Under the pieces are notes generated by a model that did not search any database, was not told the origin of the DNA, and was given only the letters and a program-made list of their open reading frames with translations. The translations under genes and the position numbers were made by a program. From assembly GCA_016858145.1 (NCBI GenBank), contig JAEHOE010000013.1:248001-312000 (forward strand): 64,000 nt of DNA. The letters are read 5' to 3'. Shown here one piece after another: positions 22,058-33,753 of this stretch. The stretch's first letter is position 1. Each line of letters begins with the position of its first letter. This DNA is from Edaphochlamys debaryana. Its lineage: Eukaryota > Chlorophyta > Chlorophyceae > Chlamydomonadales.

Positions 22058-24104
22058 ATGGGTACGGTGGACCCCCTGGTTGCACAGGCAAGGCAGGGGG
22101 CGGCCAAGCAGGAGCAGGAGGACCTGGGGCCAGACTTGCTGGGGGAAAGGAGCTGAGGGAAGCCGGCAGAGGCTCCACGTTGGGGGCCAGTGGGCGGGCC
22201 GCCACGTTCCCTCGCAAGCCACTCGGCCCCAGCCCGGACGAGGTCCGCCCTCGGCCCGATTCCTGCTCCGTATCAATGACACGGAGGCTCGCGTCGTGTC
22301 CCCGGTTGCTATTTCAGCGTAGAGCTCCGTGGAGGCCCTGCTGGGGCCCACTCCCCCCTCCCCCCCTTCCCCCCGCCACCCTCCCCCCCAGCTGTGGTTT
22401 GAGTTCGTGGACAGCGACCGGTCGGGGCTGCTGACCGCCAAAGAGCTGCGCCAGGCGCTGGAGATCGGCGGCCTGGACTACTCCTTGCCGCAGGCCTACA
22501 TGTTTGTGCGGGCCTTCGACTCCAAGAACAACCAGAAGCTCAACGTCAACGAGTGAGGTGGCGGGGGCCTTACTTGCCTAGTGCTGGGGCGGGAGAGTAC
22601 GGTGGAGAGGCGGTCGGTGCGACTTGAACTCGCGCTCAGCTGTTAACACCCCGCCTCTTGCCTCCCTCCTTGGCCGCGTGTGCAGGTTCGTGGAGCTGCA
22701 CAAGTTCCTGAGCTCCGTGACGGACGCCTTCGTGGGGGTGGCGGGGGCGGCGGGGCGCAGCGTGAGCGGCGAGCAGGCGCTGGCGGCGCTGGGGCGACTG
22801 GGTGAGGCGGGAGGGGGCGGTGTGGGTGGGGGGTAAGGTTGAGGGGAGAGAGGGCCTGGGGCGATGGGGGTGAGGTTGAGGTTGAGTGGAGAAAGGAGGG
22901 CGGGGGTAGGGCCATCGGCAGGGATGGTGGGGAAGGTCAGAGGTTGGGGGGCATCAGGTGCAGGGCTGTGTGCTGATGAGCGCCACCGCACAGTGCTATC
23001 CTCTGCTCCCAACTGGTGTACGGGGGGCGGCACTGGTGCTGCCGGCAGGTCAGGTGCCTGGTCCTTGCCCCAGACCCATGTTCCTTGCCCGCGCAAGCAA
23101 GGCCGTGCACCCATCTCCTAATACCCCTCCAGGCCTCCACCACCCGCTTACCCCGCACCCCCACCCCTCGCACCCCTCAGGCTACACTCTGGACCCCTCC
23201 GCGGGTCAGGCCATGCTGCAGCGACACGACATCGAGGGGAAAGGCGTGTTCGGGAGGTGAGAGGCGCGCAGCGTGTAGAGTGAGGAACTGGGCGGCGGCG
23301 AGGCCGGCATCATCTTGCAGTCCAGTCAGCGGCCCGCGCGCACCGCTCAGCATGCGATTACAGCGTGCCCTTTGAGTCACGCCCCTCGGGTGATGCCCCT
23401 CTCCTCGACAACGTGCTGTGCTCGTGCGCCCCCCCCCCCCCCCCGTAGAGACGACTTCCTGAGGATCGCCCTGTTCATGCACACCAGCCGCCGGGCGTTC
23501 CAGGCAAGTCCGGCGGGGCTGGGAAATAAGAGCAGTTACAGGCTTGGTGACAGCGGGCGCTGTGGCGAGGTGGAGCCGTTGGTGCTGTAGAGCCCGTCGG
23601 GTCTGTGGGGCAGAGACGACGACTGCCGCGGCGCTCGAGAACGGCACAGGTAGCCGGGCAAGCGCGAGTCGCCAGGCCATAACCGACCGGTTCGGCAGCA
23701 TGCCGTACGCCACACCCGAGCAGGCGCTGACACCCACGGCAGCACCTGCAGGGCCGCTTCCACGCTCCACGGTTCTTCCCTCATAAGACACTACGTTCCC
23801 GGCTTCGCTGGGAATTACACCTCCCCCCTACCCCTGCACGGCGGCCAGCTCACACTCATGCACAGCCTGCTCGGGGTGGGCTCCCCCGTCCCCCCGCCCC
23901 CCTTCTCTGCACCACACGCTGTGTGTGGGGTTGCCGCTCACACGCCCCTTGCACCCCTACCGGTAGTCTGCACCATGTGCCAGCGCTCACTCAGCGCTGT
24001 TGACCGCCGGGGGCTGCCCACCACAGGCCTTCGACACAGCGCGGTCCGGGCGGGTGGACTTCACGTTCAACCAGTTCTGCTACGCCTCCTCCTTCCTGGC
24101 GTGA
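22058..24104 (+). CDS. Penta-EF-hand calcium-binding protein (copy 1)
   Basis: Penta-EF-hand proteins (sorcin, ALG-2, calpain small subunit) are Ca-dependent adaptors that dimerise through their fifth hand. Exons 22058-22087, 22392-22552, 22686-22801, 23181-23256, 23449-23503 and 24028-24104 (extended one base 5' to 24027 for phase) give 171 residues. EF1 is canonical (DSDRSGLLTAKE). EF2 is FDSKNNQKLNVNEF. The middle hand is degraded. EF4 is HDIEGKGVFGRDDF. The last is FDTARSGRVDFTFNQF. Introns 1 and 5 appear to use GC donors (CAG|GCAAGG and CAG|GCAAGT). The start codon is chosen because a short first exon ending in Gln, joined in phase 0 to LWFEFVDSDRSG, mirrors copy 2. No Gly/Pro-rich N-terminal extension is present. 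The gene lies 2 kb upstream of its paralogue in the same direction. Confidence 0.85.
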
Positions 24105-26064
24105 GCGAGGGACCTCGCGTTAGGCGTGGGCGGCGACCCGCCTTTCCGCGACCTGAAGGGATTAGGTCGCCGGTCGTCCTAGCCCGGTGGAATGATGAGC
24201 CGTGCCCCTCCATCGGACAGTTCTGCGATGTCCGGAGAGGCTCCCGCCTGCCGCGGGGCACCGCGTGTGTAGCGTGTGTCAGGCCAGCCTGTGCGTGGCC
24301 GGCACAGGCGTGGCCCCTGGTAGGCAGGCATGCACGTGTCATCAAGCAGGAGAAAGGACAGAGCGCCGCCGAGGGTGGCTTTGCAGTGCATGGCCGCAGC
24401 GATTGTTTGACACACGCCAGATAGCGGAGTGGGTTGTATTCCTAGCCTTCGGATGAAGGAAGTCGATACGCTGTACAGTGTTACAGCGTGTGCAAAGAAT
24501 GCGCGGTTTATATCGTACTGTGGCGGAGCTACGAGCAGGAGGGATGCAGAACTAGCAGCATTGTGAAGGGCCTCAGCGCGGCGGTAGGTTGCGGCAGCTG
24601 GGCAGGGCCCTGCTGGGCCTCTCTGGGCCTGGCGTGTCGCGGGCCTTCCGCCGGGCGCGAGGCTGGTGGTGGTGATCAGGCCAATTCTATCTACATAGCA
24701 AGTAAAGCGGACCCGGAGGGAGCACGGCAGGCAGCGGGGCAGGGGGGGCCTGAACCACAACGCCTTGTCGGCTGTGGAGGTGTGTGAGGGGGGAAAAATG
24801 TCTGGCCGCTGGCCCCTGACCCCCTGTTGTACTCCGTACTCCGGGTGGCCGACCGTTGAGAGACAGGAGAGGTCGGAACCCCAAGTTGGAGGTGGGGGCA
24901 ATGCAACGTGCAGCTAGCCGGGCCTGGTTGAGGTGGGGGCGCGTGAAGAACAACATAATGCGATGCTAGGGCCTAGGGGGGCCGGGCATGTGGGGGCGCA
25001 GCCAGCCGCCCGGGGTTGGGGAGTACCGGCACTGACTGCGGCCGTCTAGCCGGGGAGGGCGTTGCCGCGTTGAGCACTTAACTCTGGTTGTGCGGGCACC
25101 AATGCGCCGTTCTGCGGGATGCTTACCGGTATGCAGGTTGAGCCCCGTTGAGAGGCACGGAGAAATTGATGCTGGTGGGTGGGTGGGTGGGAGGGATACC
25201 CGTGACGGCATGGCCGCAGTGTGGATGTTACTGCGGGTGAATTGTGAGGACAGATTCCTCACCCGCGCCTGCGTCGGTGTTGCCTGGGGGTTGGGGACAG
25301 GGTACGCTTGCTGTGAGGGCGTGGGTTGCGTTCTGGAGGGTGGTGGCCACACCGGCACTGCAGCACACGGCGGTTGGCGAGGGCACGCGGCCGGAAGGTC
25401 GGTTGCACTGTAGGGCAAGCCGCAGGGCCGCAGGGCCTCGTCTGGGCCTGGGCGGTGCGTGCGTCAACTGATGCACCGTGGCTTGCCTTACGCCGCCTGC
25501 TCTGGACTCCTGGTCCTGACTGCACCAGGCTTGGAGTGCCAGACATACGCTCCTGGGGCTGGGGTGGGAATGCTGTGAGGAGGTGGAGGAGGGGCCCCCT
25601 GGGCCGCGGGGTCGGCACCTGGGCAGGGGCGGACGAAGGCGCGAGAGGCTGCCGCCAGGGATGTCCGAGCCCGACCGCTGAGCACGCGTGAGAGCCTCGC
25701 TGCCAACCGCACCTATAACCCAGACAGAGCTAGGGGCGCTAGGGGGTATGCGCCGGGTGCACCTGTGATGCGCCCCGAGCTCGCTGCGATTGAGACTGGG
25801 CCTGCCCGGGGAAGTCGCCCGAGGCTGCCCGCTACTCAAAGCCCCTCCGAACTCCGACTCCATCTTCCCCTCGCAAGAGAACTCAGAGAAACTTGCACCC
25901 AAGTCTCTAGTCGACGCTATTTCCAAACTTGCTGTCACAACGTCGTGAACCCGCCCGTCTCTCTCAACCGGCCAGAAGCCGCCTCTCCAGAGTAACATAC
26001 CATCCTTGATAGCTGCTGGGCAACGCACGCGGGGAGAACAGCGGGGTTGGTGGCCGGGTCTGCA
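24105..26064 (+). other. Spacer between the two penta-EF-hand genes
   Basis: Holds the 3' flank of copy 1 and the promoter of copy 2. No coding exon is recognised. A short GGTG repeat (GGTGGGTGGGTGGGTGGG) occurs near 25173-25191. No TGTAA signal was noticed downstream of 24104. Confidence 0.45.
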
Positions 26065-28101
26065 ATGGCCAATATCCAGCAGGTGTGGTCTGAACCAGTG
26101 ACCTGCTGGGTCTATTAGGGAGGTCACGCTCGGCTGCACAGGCCCCGAAAGCTAGATGCTTAGTCGGGGCTGGTCCCGCGACAGCGCTGACCGTGGCTTC
26201 TCTGACGGACTCTGCGCTCGCAGTGGTTTGCAAGCATAGATGTAGACCGCAGCGGTGAGCTGGATGTCAAGGAGCTTCAGCGGGCGCTCTCCATGGGCAA
26301 CCTACACTTTGGCGTCTCTGACGTCGACCAAATGATCAGGTGCGCCCCCACTGGCTCATGACGGTGCCTAGCTGTGACAGACAGCGTTGGAGCTCCTCGC
26401 CTTAGCTTCCTGCTTTGGTCGGGCTCATCTTGGGTTCCCGCATCCTTGCAGGGCGTTCGACACGAGGGGGCGCCGACGATTAAGCTTTCCGGAGTTTCAG
26501 CGGCTGCACGAGTTCCTCGTCAACATCCAGAACAGCTTTGCGTACTTCGACGCGGACCGCAGCCGCACGCTGCAGACCCAGGAGGTGCAGCAGGCCCTAA
26601 ACCACGCAGGTGCGCGCCGGACGGGGACGGGGGGACTGGGAGACCCCTCAAACACCAACACCCCCCCTGGGGCCGCACTGGGCACTTGGCACTGCTCGGG
26701 TCCTGGTTGGGCCGGCACACACAACACCCTGCAGACTCTCGGCGGAGGGAGGCCAGGGGAGGGGGAGACGGGCATAACCCCAGACGTGGTACACGCGCAT
26801 AAGCAGCATTCCCTTCACAGAAGCCCTGGCAGACAGCCCAGCCAGAGACGTAGCCAGGCAAACACGCAGCCCCAACCCCCCCACGACCTACGCAGGGCCC
26901 TGCCCTACATAGAGCAGCGCCCGCGCACCGAAACCCGCCCGACCCTGCCCTGGCCTCCCTTGAACGTTACCCCTCAGCGGTACTCCTCAAGCACCCCCCC
27001 CCCAACACAGCCTCAGTCGTCTCATGCGGGATGCTTATGTGGGGGGCGCCGGGTGGGACCACACCGCGCACACGGGGCACGACACCAACAGGGGGGAAGG
27101 CGGCGCACGCTTGAGCTGCTTGCCTGCTCCTGTCTTGCCCTGAACTGACCTTCCAATCCCATTCCTCGGCAACGCAACCCTTAACCTGCTCTTCTTGTCC
27201 GGCGTGGTGGGCCTATGCCGACATGTCCGAATGCCCTCACTCCCCACACAGCACCCCCCCCCCTTCCGCCCAGTCCAGCTAATACTCGCCTGCCCTCCCT
27301 CCCAGCACTGCAGCATCCCTGAGCAACTTCCACCCTCGCGCCATCCCGCCTCAGCCCCGCCCTCGCGCGCCATCCCTCCCTCCCTCCCAACCCCACGCCC
27401 AATCCCCTGCCCCCGCCCCTCAGGCTTCCGCCTGGACCCCCCCGTGCTGTCGGCCATGATGTCCCGCCACGACCCCGACAACAGCGGCACGCTCTCCCTG
27501 GACGAGTACATCCGCATGTGCCTGTTCCTGCAGTCATGCGTGCGCACCTTCACGGCCTTCGACCAGCAGCGGACAGGTGGGGCTGCGGACTGGCAGGGGT
27601 GGGGTGGGGTGGGGGGGTAAGAAGTGGAGGCTTGCGGGAGCGAGGGCGGGGCGGCGTGCGGGTGCGTGGTGAGCGCTGCAGGTGGGAAGGGCGAGCGGTA
27701 GGGTCTGGGGCACGTCGCCGAGGCAGGAGGCATGCCTCGCTCCGCTGCAGCGCCAGGGGTGCTGAAGCCAGGGCAGTCGTGGCCGGCAGGGGCGGGGCCA
27801 GGGGATCAGCTGGTTGCTGGTATGCGCCATGTGGGTTCGCTCCGTCTCTGTACCGCATGCAGCTCACCACCTGCAGCAGCGCAGCCATGCCGCCCAGCCG
27901 AAACACCGTCGGCCCTGCTTCCCGGGGGCCCTAACCCCAATGGCGTCCCAAGTGCACAAGTACTCCCTCCCACCCCGTTGCCCCCCTGAGGCAGCTCCGC
28001 TCTCCGGCACCGCGTCAACCCCCCTCTGCCCCCCTCCGCCCCCAGGCAAGATCACGCTCGACTTCAACCAGTGGGTCTACGCCGCATCCCACGTGGCCTA
28101 A
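26065..28101 (+). CDS. Penta-EF-hand calcium-binding protein (copy 2)
   Basis: Exons 26065-26082, 26224-26339, 26452-26609, 27424-27576 and 28046-28101 (TAA) give 166 residues. The first exon is only 18 nt (MANIQQ) and joins in phase 0 to WFASIDVDRSGELDVKE, the canonical EF1. EF2 (FDTRGRRRLSFPEF) has lost its Ca ligands. EF3 (FDADRSRTLQTQE) has Arg in place of the loop Gly. EF4 (HDPDNSGTLSLDE) is canonical. The fifth hand is FDQQRTGKITLDFNQW, the dimerisation hand in this family. Two introns (after the EF2 helix, phase 2, and before RLDP, phase 1) sit at the same places as in copy 1, so the pair arose by tandem duplication. Which hands bind Ca differs between copies, which suggests different calcium responses. 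Confidence 0.9.
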
Positions 28102-29681
28102 GCCCCCTCGTGCCCAGGCGCCCGGCTGGCGGGGCCGCGGAGGTCGCTTGGGCGGGAAGTGCCGGGGCGGGCAGCCGCGCACGGCACGGCCGGCAGCGAG
28201 CGAGGGTCCCAAGGGCGGCGGAGTGTGGGGGCGTGGAGGGCCCGTGCCTGCTGCCAAGTCGTCGGAAGGAGGCCTCGTTGGCGGCGGATGCTCATCCGGC
28301 GGACAGTTGGGGTGTGGTGAAGGGCGGCTGGGGCGGCCCTAGGGGAGGATGCTTCCTGCGTCCCCCCGCCCCTCCTGCGCGTGATGACTCGGCAGGGATT
28401 CGGCCTGTAGCCCTGCCGCCCCGTGTCCCTATGGTGTACGGATGCGTGAGCAGCCCGTTGGGCGTGTCGTTGTGGCGGGTATGGGCATGGGGGGTTTCTC
28501 TTGGCGCCTCCTAGCGGGCGGGTATGGCTGGCTTGACATCGTGGGGTGTGGCGTGAAGAGGCTGCATAGCTTGCTCTGACTCTTAAGCGGAACAGGGGGA
28601 TTGCATGGACGTGCGTGATGCATGTGATGCCCGTAAGCGGCTGACGTGGCGCTGGCAACCTGACGGTTTACGCAATTGTAGACGTTGGCGGTTGGCTTGC
28701 ATGCTCGGAGGGTGTGGCCAGGGAAGTTTGGGGAGCGGAGGATGTCGGGGGCAGGAAAGTTTGGGGAGCGGAGGGCTGCCATGTAGGGAAGCAAGAAGAG
28801 CTGACAGTCGATGTGCTTGCGTATGGATCTTACAGGGGAAAGGGGGGAGGGGACTGGCCTGCGTTTAGGTGGCGTGGCGGCCTGGGGGCAGGGCAAAGAG
28901 ATGCGAAGGAACGTTGCTCATGGCCGGGGTGACAGCATGAGCCCTAGGTGGAGAGGAGGGGATCTTGCAGGGGCCACGGTGGAGGGGCGTAACGCTGACT
29001 GCAGTCAGGGCATGGGCAGGCGTAGCGTCTGCCTACCTGTCTGGGTGCGGGCCTCTTGCTGCTAATGCCCGGGTGCAGGCCGGCGTGCAGCAACAAAACC
29101 CTGCAGTCTCTAGGGCAGGGCGCCGGAAGCTGAGCCTTAGGCACCGTTACAGGACCAGCGAACACGCCGAGTTGCTCGAAGGCGTCGTCCGATCCTACCG
29201 ATGTGCCCATTCTCGCCGGGGACTGGGCGCCAGCAGACGTGCGGGGAGTGCCAGGGTCGCCTGCTCTGCCCCTGCTTGCAGCGCTGAGGGCCTCTCAGCC
29301 CCTCTCGCCCCCCCGACCCCCTCAAGCTCCCCACGGCACCGAAGAGGCCCCATACCAGCGGCAGTGCACGAGTGACGAGGAGTTGGAGGTTGGCACACGC
29401 ACGGGGCGCTGCAGCCGACTGCAGCTGGGGGCGATAAAGTGTCGGACTCAGGACTCAGGCAATGCGAGCAAATGCAACATAGCCATCTCGATTGCTTCCC
29501 TACTTTCCTACACGTTGGCCTTCGCCAGGGGCTCCAGCAAGTTCCATACTTTCCTGACTAACGAGCTGTAGGAGCATTGTCGAACTAAACAAAAGACTAC
29601 TCATGATACGTAGGGCGTAAAGAAGGCACTTGTGTGGCAGGCGCGGGGGCCGGGCTCGCTCTGGGGTTGGTCGTCGCGCTG
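28102..29681 (+). other. Intergenic: 3' flank of copy 2 and promoter of the phosphate transporter
   Basis: No coding exon recognised. A near-direct repeat (AAGTTTGGGGAGCGGAGG) occurs twice around 28722-28772. The AT content rises before 29682, as expected for the transporter's 5' region. Confidence 0.45.
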
Positions 29682-32600
29682 ATGGAGGAAGTGCACCTCC
29701 TTGCGGACGCTAGCCTCGACGAGTACCTCTGGATCGTCATCGTTGGCGCCCTCGCGGCCTTCTTCGCGGTGAGGGGCTAACTCCGCATTTTCGCCAATTC
29801 CTTTCGGGGACCCGCACGGAGGCCGTGTTGACGCGCTAGGGCACGTTGAAGTCGTCCTTGATAAATCGCTGCCGCTGAGGACAGCGCTAGGACGACGGTG
29901 CCTAGCGTTTTGTGGTCACGCACTCTCTCACGAGCCCCCGACAACCCGCTGTCCGAACCGCCGCGCTGCCACCTTGACGTTCCTCCCCCGCGTGTACTCT
30001 CATTTGCAGGCTTACGGCATCGGGGCCAATGACTGTGGGTTTCGGCGTATGGGCCTGGGAGTGGGAGCGTTAGTGGCCTCTGCCGGGGCTGAGGGCGGAA
30101 GCCGAGCACACGGACTGGCGCGCACACTGCTTGCATTGGAGCAGATGAGCTTGCCGGAGGCCCTCTGAAGAGCAACTACACAGCAAAGGTTCGCCTGCCC
30201 AAACCGCCGAACCCTGCAGACTGTACCCCTCCACCTTTCCCCTTCCCTGCCCCTCGCCTACCCCCCCTGGTGCTGCAGTCTCCAAGTCCTTTGGCGGCGT
30301 GGTGGCGGCCTGCACGCTCACCATGCGGCAGGCCGTGGTGCTGGGGGCGGTGTTCGAGTTCTCGGGCGCGGTGCTGCTGGGGGGGCAGGTGACCGCCACC
30401 ATCGCGGGAGGCATCGCGGACGTGGTGAGTGCCCCGAATGCGGGCGCGGGAGTGGGGTGGTGAAGTGAGTGCCCGACTGCGGGGGTGGGTGCGGTATGGT
30501 GGGTGCGGCCGGGACTGCTGGGTGGTGTGCAGCTGTGTGCAGGGGAAGCTCTGGGGCCTAGCTGGGCAGTGGGCGGTGTATGCGGGCTTTGCAGTCGGGT
30601 GGTGCGGGCAGTGCCCTCGCCGAGCGACAGGGGTCTCAGCCGGCTCGGCTGTGTTGCGCTGAGTTGGCGCAGGGATCACCCCCCGGTGCTCTTGCACGGT
30701 AGCTCGCGCGGCACGCCATCTCGCCTTTCCAAGCCCTGCTTCCCCATCCCCGTACCCCTCACCCCCTCTCCTCTCCACCCTACAACCGTCCCCACCACCC
30801 CACCCGCCCCGCAGCAAACCTTCGAGCAGCAGCCCCAGGTGCTCATGTTCGGCATGATGTGCGCCATGCTGGCCTCGGGGCTGTGGCTGCTGCTGGCCAC
30901 CTACTGGTCGCTGCCGGTGTCCAGCACGCACTCCATCAGTGAGCGCCGGGCGCCATCTGGGTCGGCTGGCAGGGTCCCGTCAGTGGGTCCCATCTGGGTC
31001 GGCTGGGGGCGATCTGGGTCGGGCAGGCCATGCAGGAACCGGACTGGTGATTGGGGTCGGCTAGCCATCAGAACGGGGGGCATCTGGGTCGGCTGGGGGC
31101 GATCTGGGTCGGGTTAGCCCTGAGGAGCCCCGATCACGTTACACCGCATGGTCTGGGCCGGGTAGACAGCAGGGGCCCAAGCCCCGTCGGCCGACCGCCG
31201 CCCCCGGCCCACCCCCATTCCGCGCCCGCTCCTTGCCTTCGCCACAGTTGGCGCCGTCTGCGGCTTTGCGTTCGTGTACGGCGGCCCCGCGTCAGTGGTG
31301 TGGCTCAAGCCCACAGACTCATTTCCGTACATGACGGGGGTGAGCGGGGCTGCAGTCGGGGCGCGTGGGGACTGGGGCGGGAGCGTGGGTGAGCGGCGTG
31401 CTGCGGAATGGATGCCTCAGCACTCCTAACGACCCTGCCAACGGCCCAAACACCCTAACCACCAACCGCCGCAGATGGTGCCCATCGTCGTGACGTGGCT
31501 CGTCAGCCCACTGATCGCCGGCATCGTAGCCGCGCTGTTCTTCTGGACGGTGCGCACCGCCATCCTGCGGTGAGGGCATGGGCGTGGGCGCCGGGGAGGA
31601 GGAAAGCGGGGGCTAGAGGGGTTTTCCATGAGCCGGAAAGACGGCCGGACGCCGTCACGTGCAGCCGCCGCAAGTTACACGGAGCAGATCCTCCGAGGTG
31701 CAGCCTCGCGTTGAGGCCACGGGACAAGGGAGTTAGGGAGGAATAGGGCGGGCACATTACCACGGACCACAGCACACCCACTCGTCCTGTCGCCTCACCG
31801 CAATCCCACTACCCCAACCCCACCTCCCCTCCAGGCGCGAGGCCAGCCTCCGCCTCACCCTGCTGTCCATGCCGCTGCTGCTGCTGCTCACCACCTTCCT
31901 CTCCCTCTTCTTCGTCCTCGAGACGGTGGGTGGGTGGGGTCGCTGCGCGTTTCGGGGGCAGGGTAGACGTGGCTGCGATGGGGGTCGCCAGGGGGCTCGT
32001 GGCAGGGAACCGAGGGGACTGGGGGGCGCGGGCGAGGGTGGGTCTGGGAACCAGGAGTAGGATGCCTAGCATGGCGGGCGCGGGTCCACGGCGAGGCTCC
32101 GGGCTTCGGGCTTCGATGGTGTTGTGTGGTATGTGGGGCGCGGGGGTCAATCGAGCGCATCCGCGAGCGGTGTAAGCACAGGGGGGGTGGGCGGTTTGGA
32201 GGCGGCGCCGATCATCAAATTGGTGGCGGGGTGGGGGTGGCGGGGTCGTGTGTTGCACCCGGAAGCCCCTGCCCCAGTTTCCTGCCCCTCAACTGCTCAA
32301 GCCTTTCCGCCGCTTACCCGCCTTCGACGCCTCTGCCCCTACCCTCTGACGCAGGGAGCTGACAACCGGCTCACATGGTGCGGGGCGGCGGGCTGGGCGG
32401 GGGGCTGGGCGGGGGATCGGGCCGGGCAGAGCCTTGGGGAGGGCTGCTCGTGTAAGCCAGAGAAATTGAATGCGGAACCGAAAGCCCGAGAACCCGTACC
32501 GAAGCCCGAAGCCCGGACCCACTCCGCCCGGAGCAAAGGGGGAGTGTGTGGGGCGGCAGCCCACCTCGTGACCCCCTTGGCCCGCGGCGCTCGCCCTCCT

Positions 32601-33713
32601 ATGCCTGCCCCCATGGCACCCTGGACACACACGCAACGCCCGCACGCTCCTGCGCTCCTGCCAAGCCAACCAGTACCAAACAGAAGCACGGACACTAGCA
32701 AACATACTACCCCCCACACTAACCTCCACACTGACTTCGCACCGCCTTCCTGCACTCCTGAGTCCGTCTGTCCGTGTCGCGCCCATGTTACCTCGGCTTC
32801 ACCAAGCAGCGCCTATCTCAATGTTTTCACGCGCACCCCCCCGCCCCGCCCAACCGCCTCGGGGCCCTCAGGCCCGTCTCCAAGTGCGCATGGGTGAGCG
32901 CCGTCATCGCCGCAGGGGTGGCCCTGGCCATGGCCCTGGCGCTGCCGGCCGTGGCGCGTGCTGTGGATCTGGATCTTAGGTGAGTCCGGGATCTGTAGAT
33001 CTGGCGGATCCGCGCATCTGCATCTGTTTTAGGGGCGGGGACGCTCGGATGACTCCTGACTGCTTAAGCGCTTCCGGGGCCCGTGCGGGCCCTGGGCCTG
33101 GGTCGGGGACCCCAAGCGCGGGACCCAAGCCAGGGGGGAGGGCGGCTGGGCGGGTAGGCCCTCGGCCCATGTGCGCTCCACCCCCACACCCCCACCCCCG
33201 ACGGCTCCCTGTGAGCTACGTCTGCTGACCGTCCATCCGCCTCTCACCCGCTGTACGGCCCGCCTGCCCCCACCCCCGCCCCCTCACCCGGCACCAAAGG
33301 CGCAACCGAGAGGCCATCGCCGCCCAGGCTCGCTCCGTCCACGCCACACACCAGCGCCGCTCCTCAAGCCCCTCCAGCCGGACCCCCGGGGGGCCCAGCA
33401 AGCGCAACTCGGGCCGCGGCTTCGGTACCTACAGCCAGGGCCCAGGCCCAGGCCCAGGCCAGGGCAGGCCCAGCCTGCAGGCCGCCACCACCGCTGGCAA
33501 CTCCCTGACCGCCCCCCAGCGCGACCTCAATGGCAGCCGTAGCGTTGCGAACGCCGGGATCGGATTCGGTAACGGGATTGGCAACGGAACTGGAACCGGA
33601 ACTGGCAACGGCAACATGGCCCGGCTGACATTCAACACAACCTCGTCGGGGAGCTATTCGACCACGCACCGGCCCGGCAGCGGCGGGGGCGTGATGCCGG
33701 GTACCGCGGAGGT

Positions 33714-33753
<40 letters not shown>

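Noticed and set aside
30010..30290. Apparent missing exon in the first PiT signature motif
   Set aside because: At first GAND seemed cut off, but joining 30034 (T) to 30279 (TC) gives GANDFSKSFG, which aligns residue by residue with the family motif, so nothing is missing.
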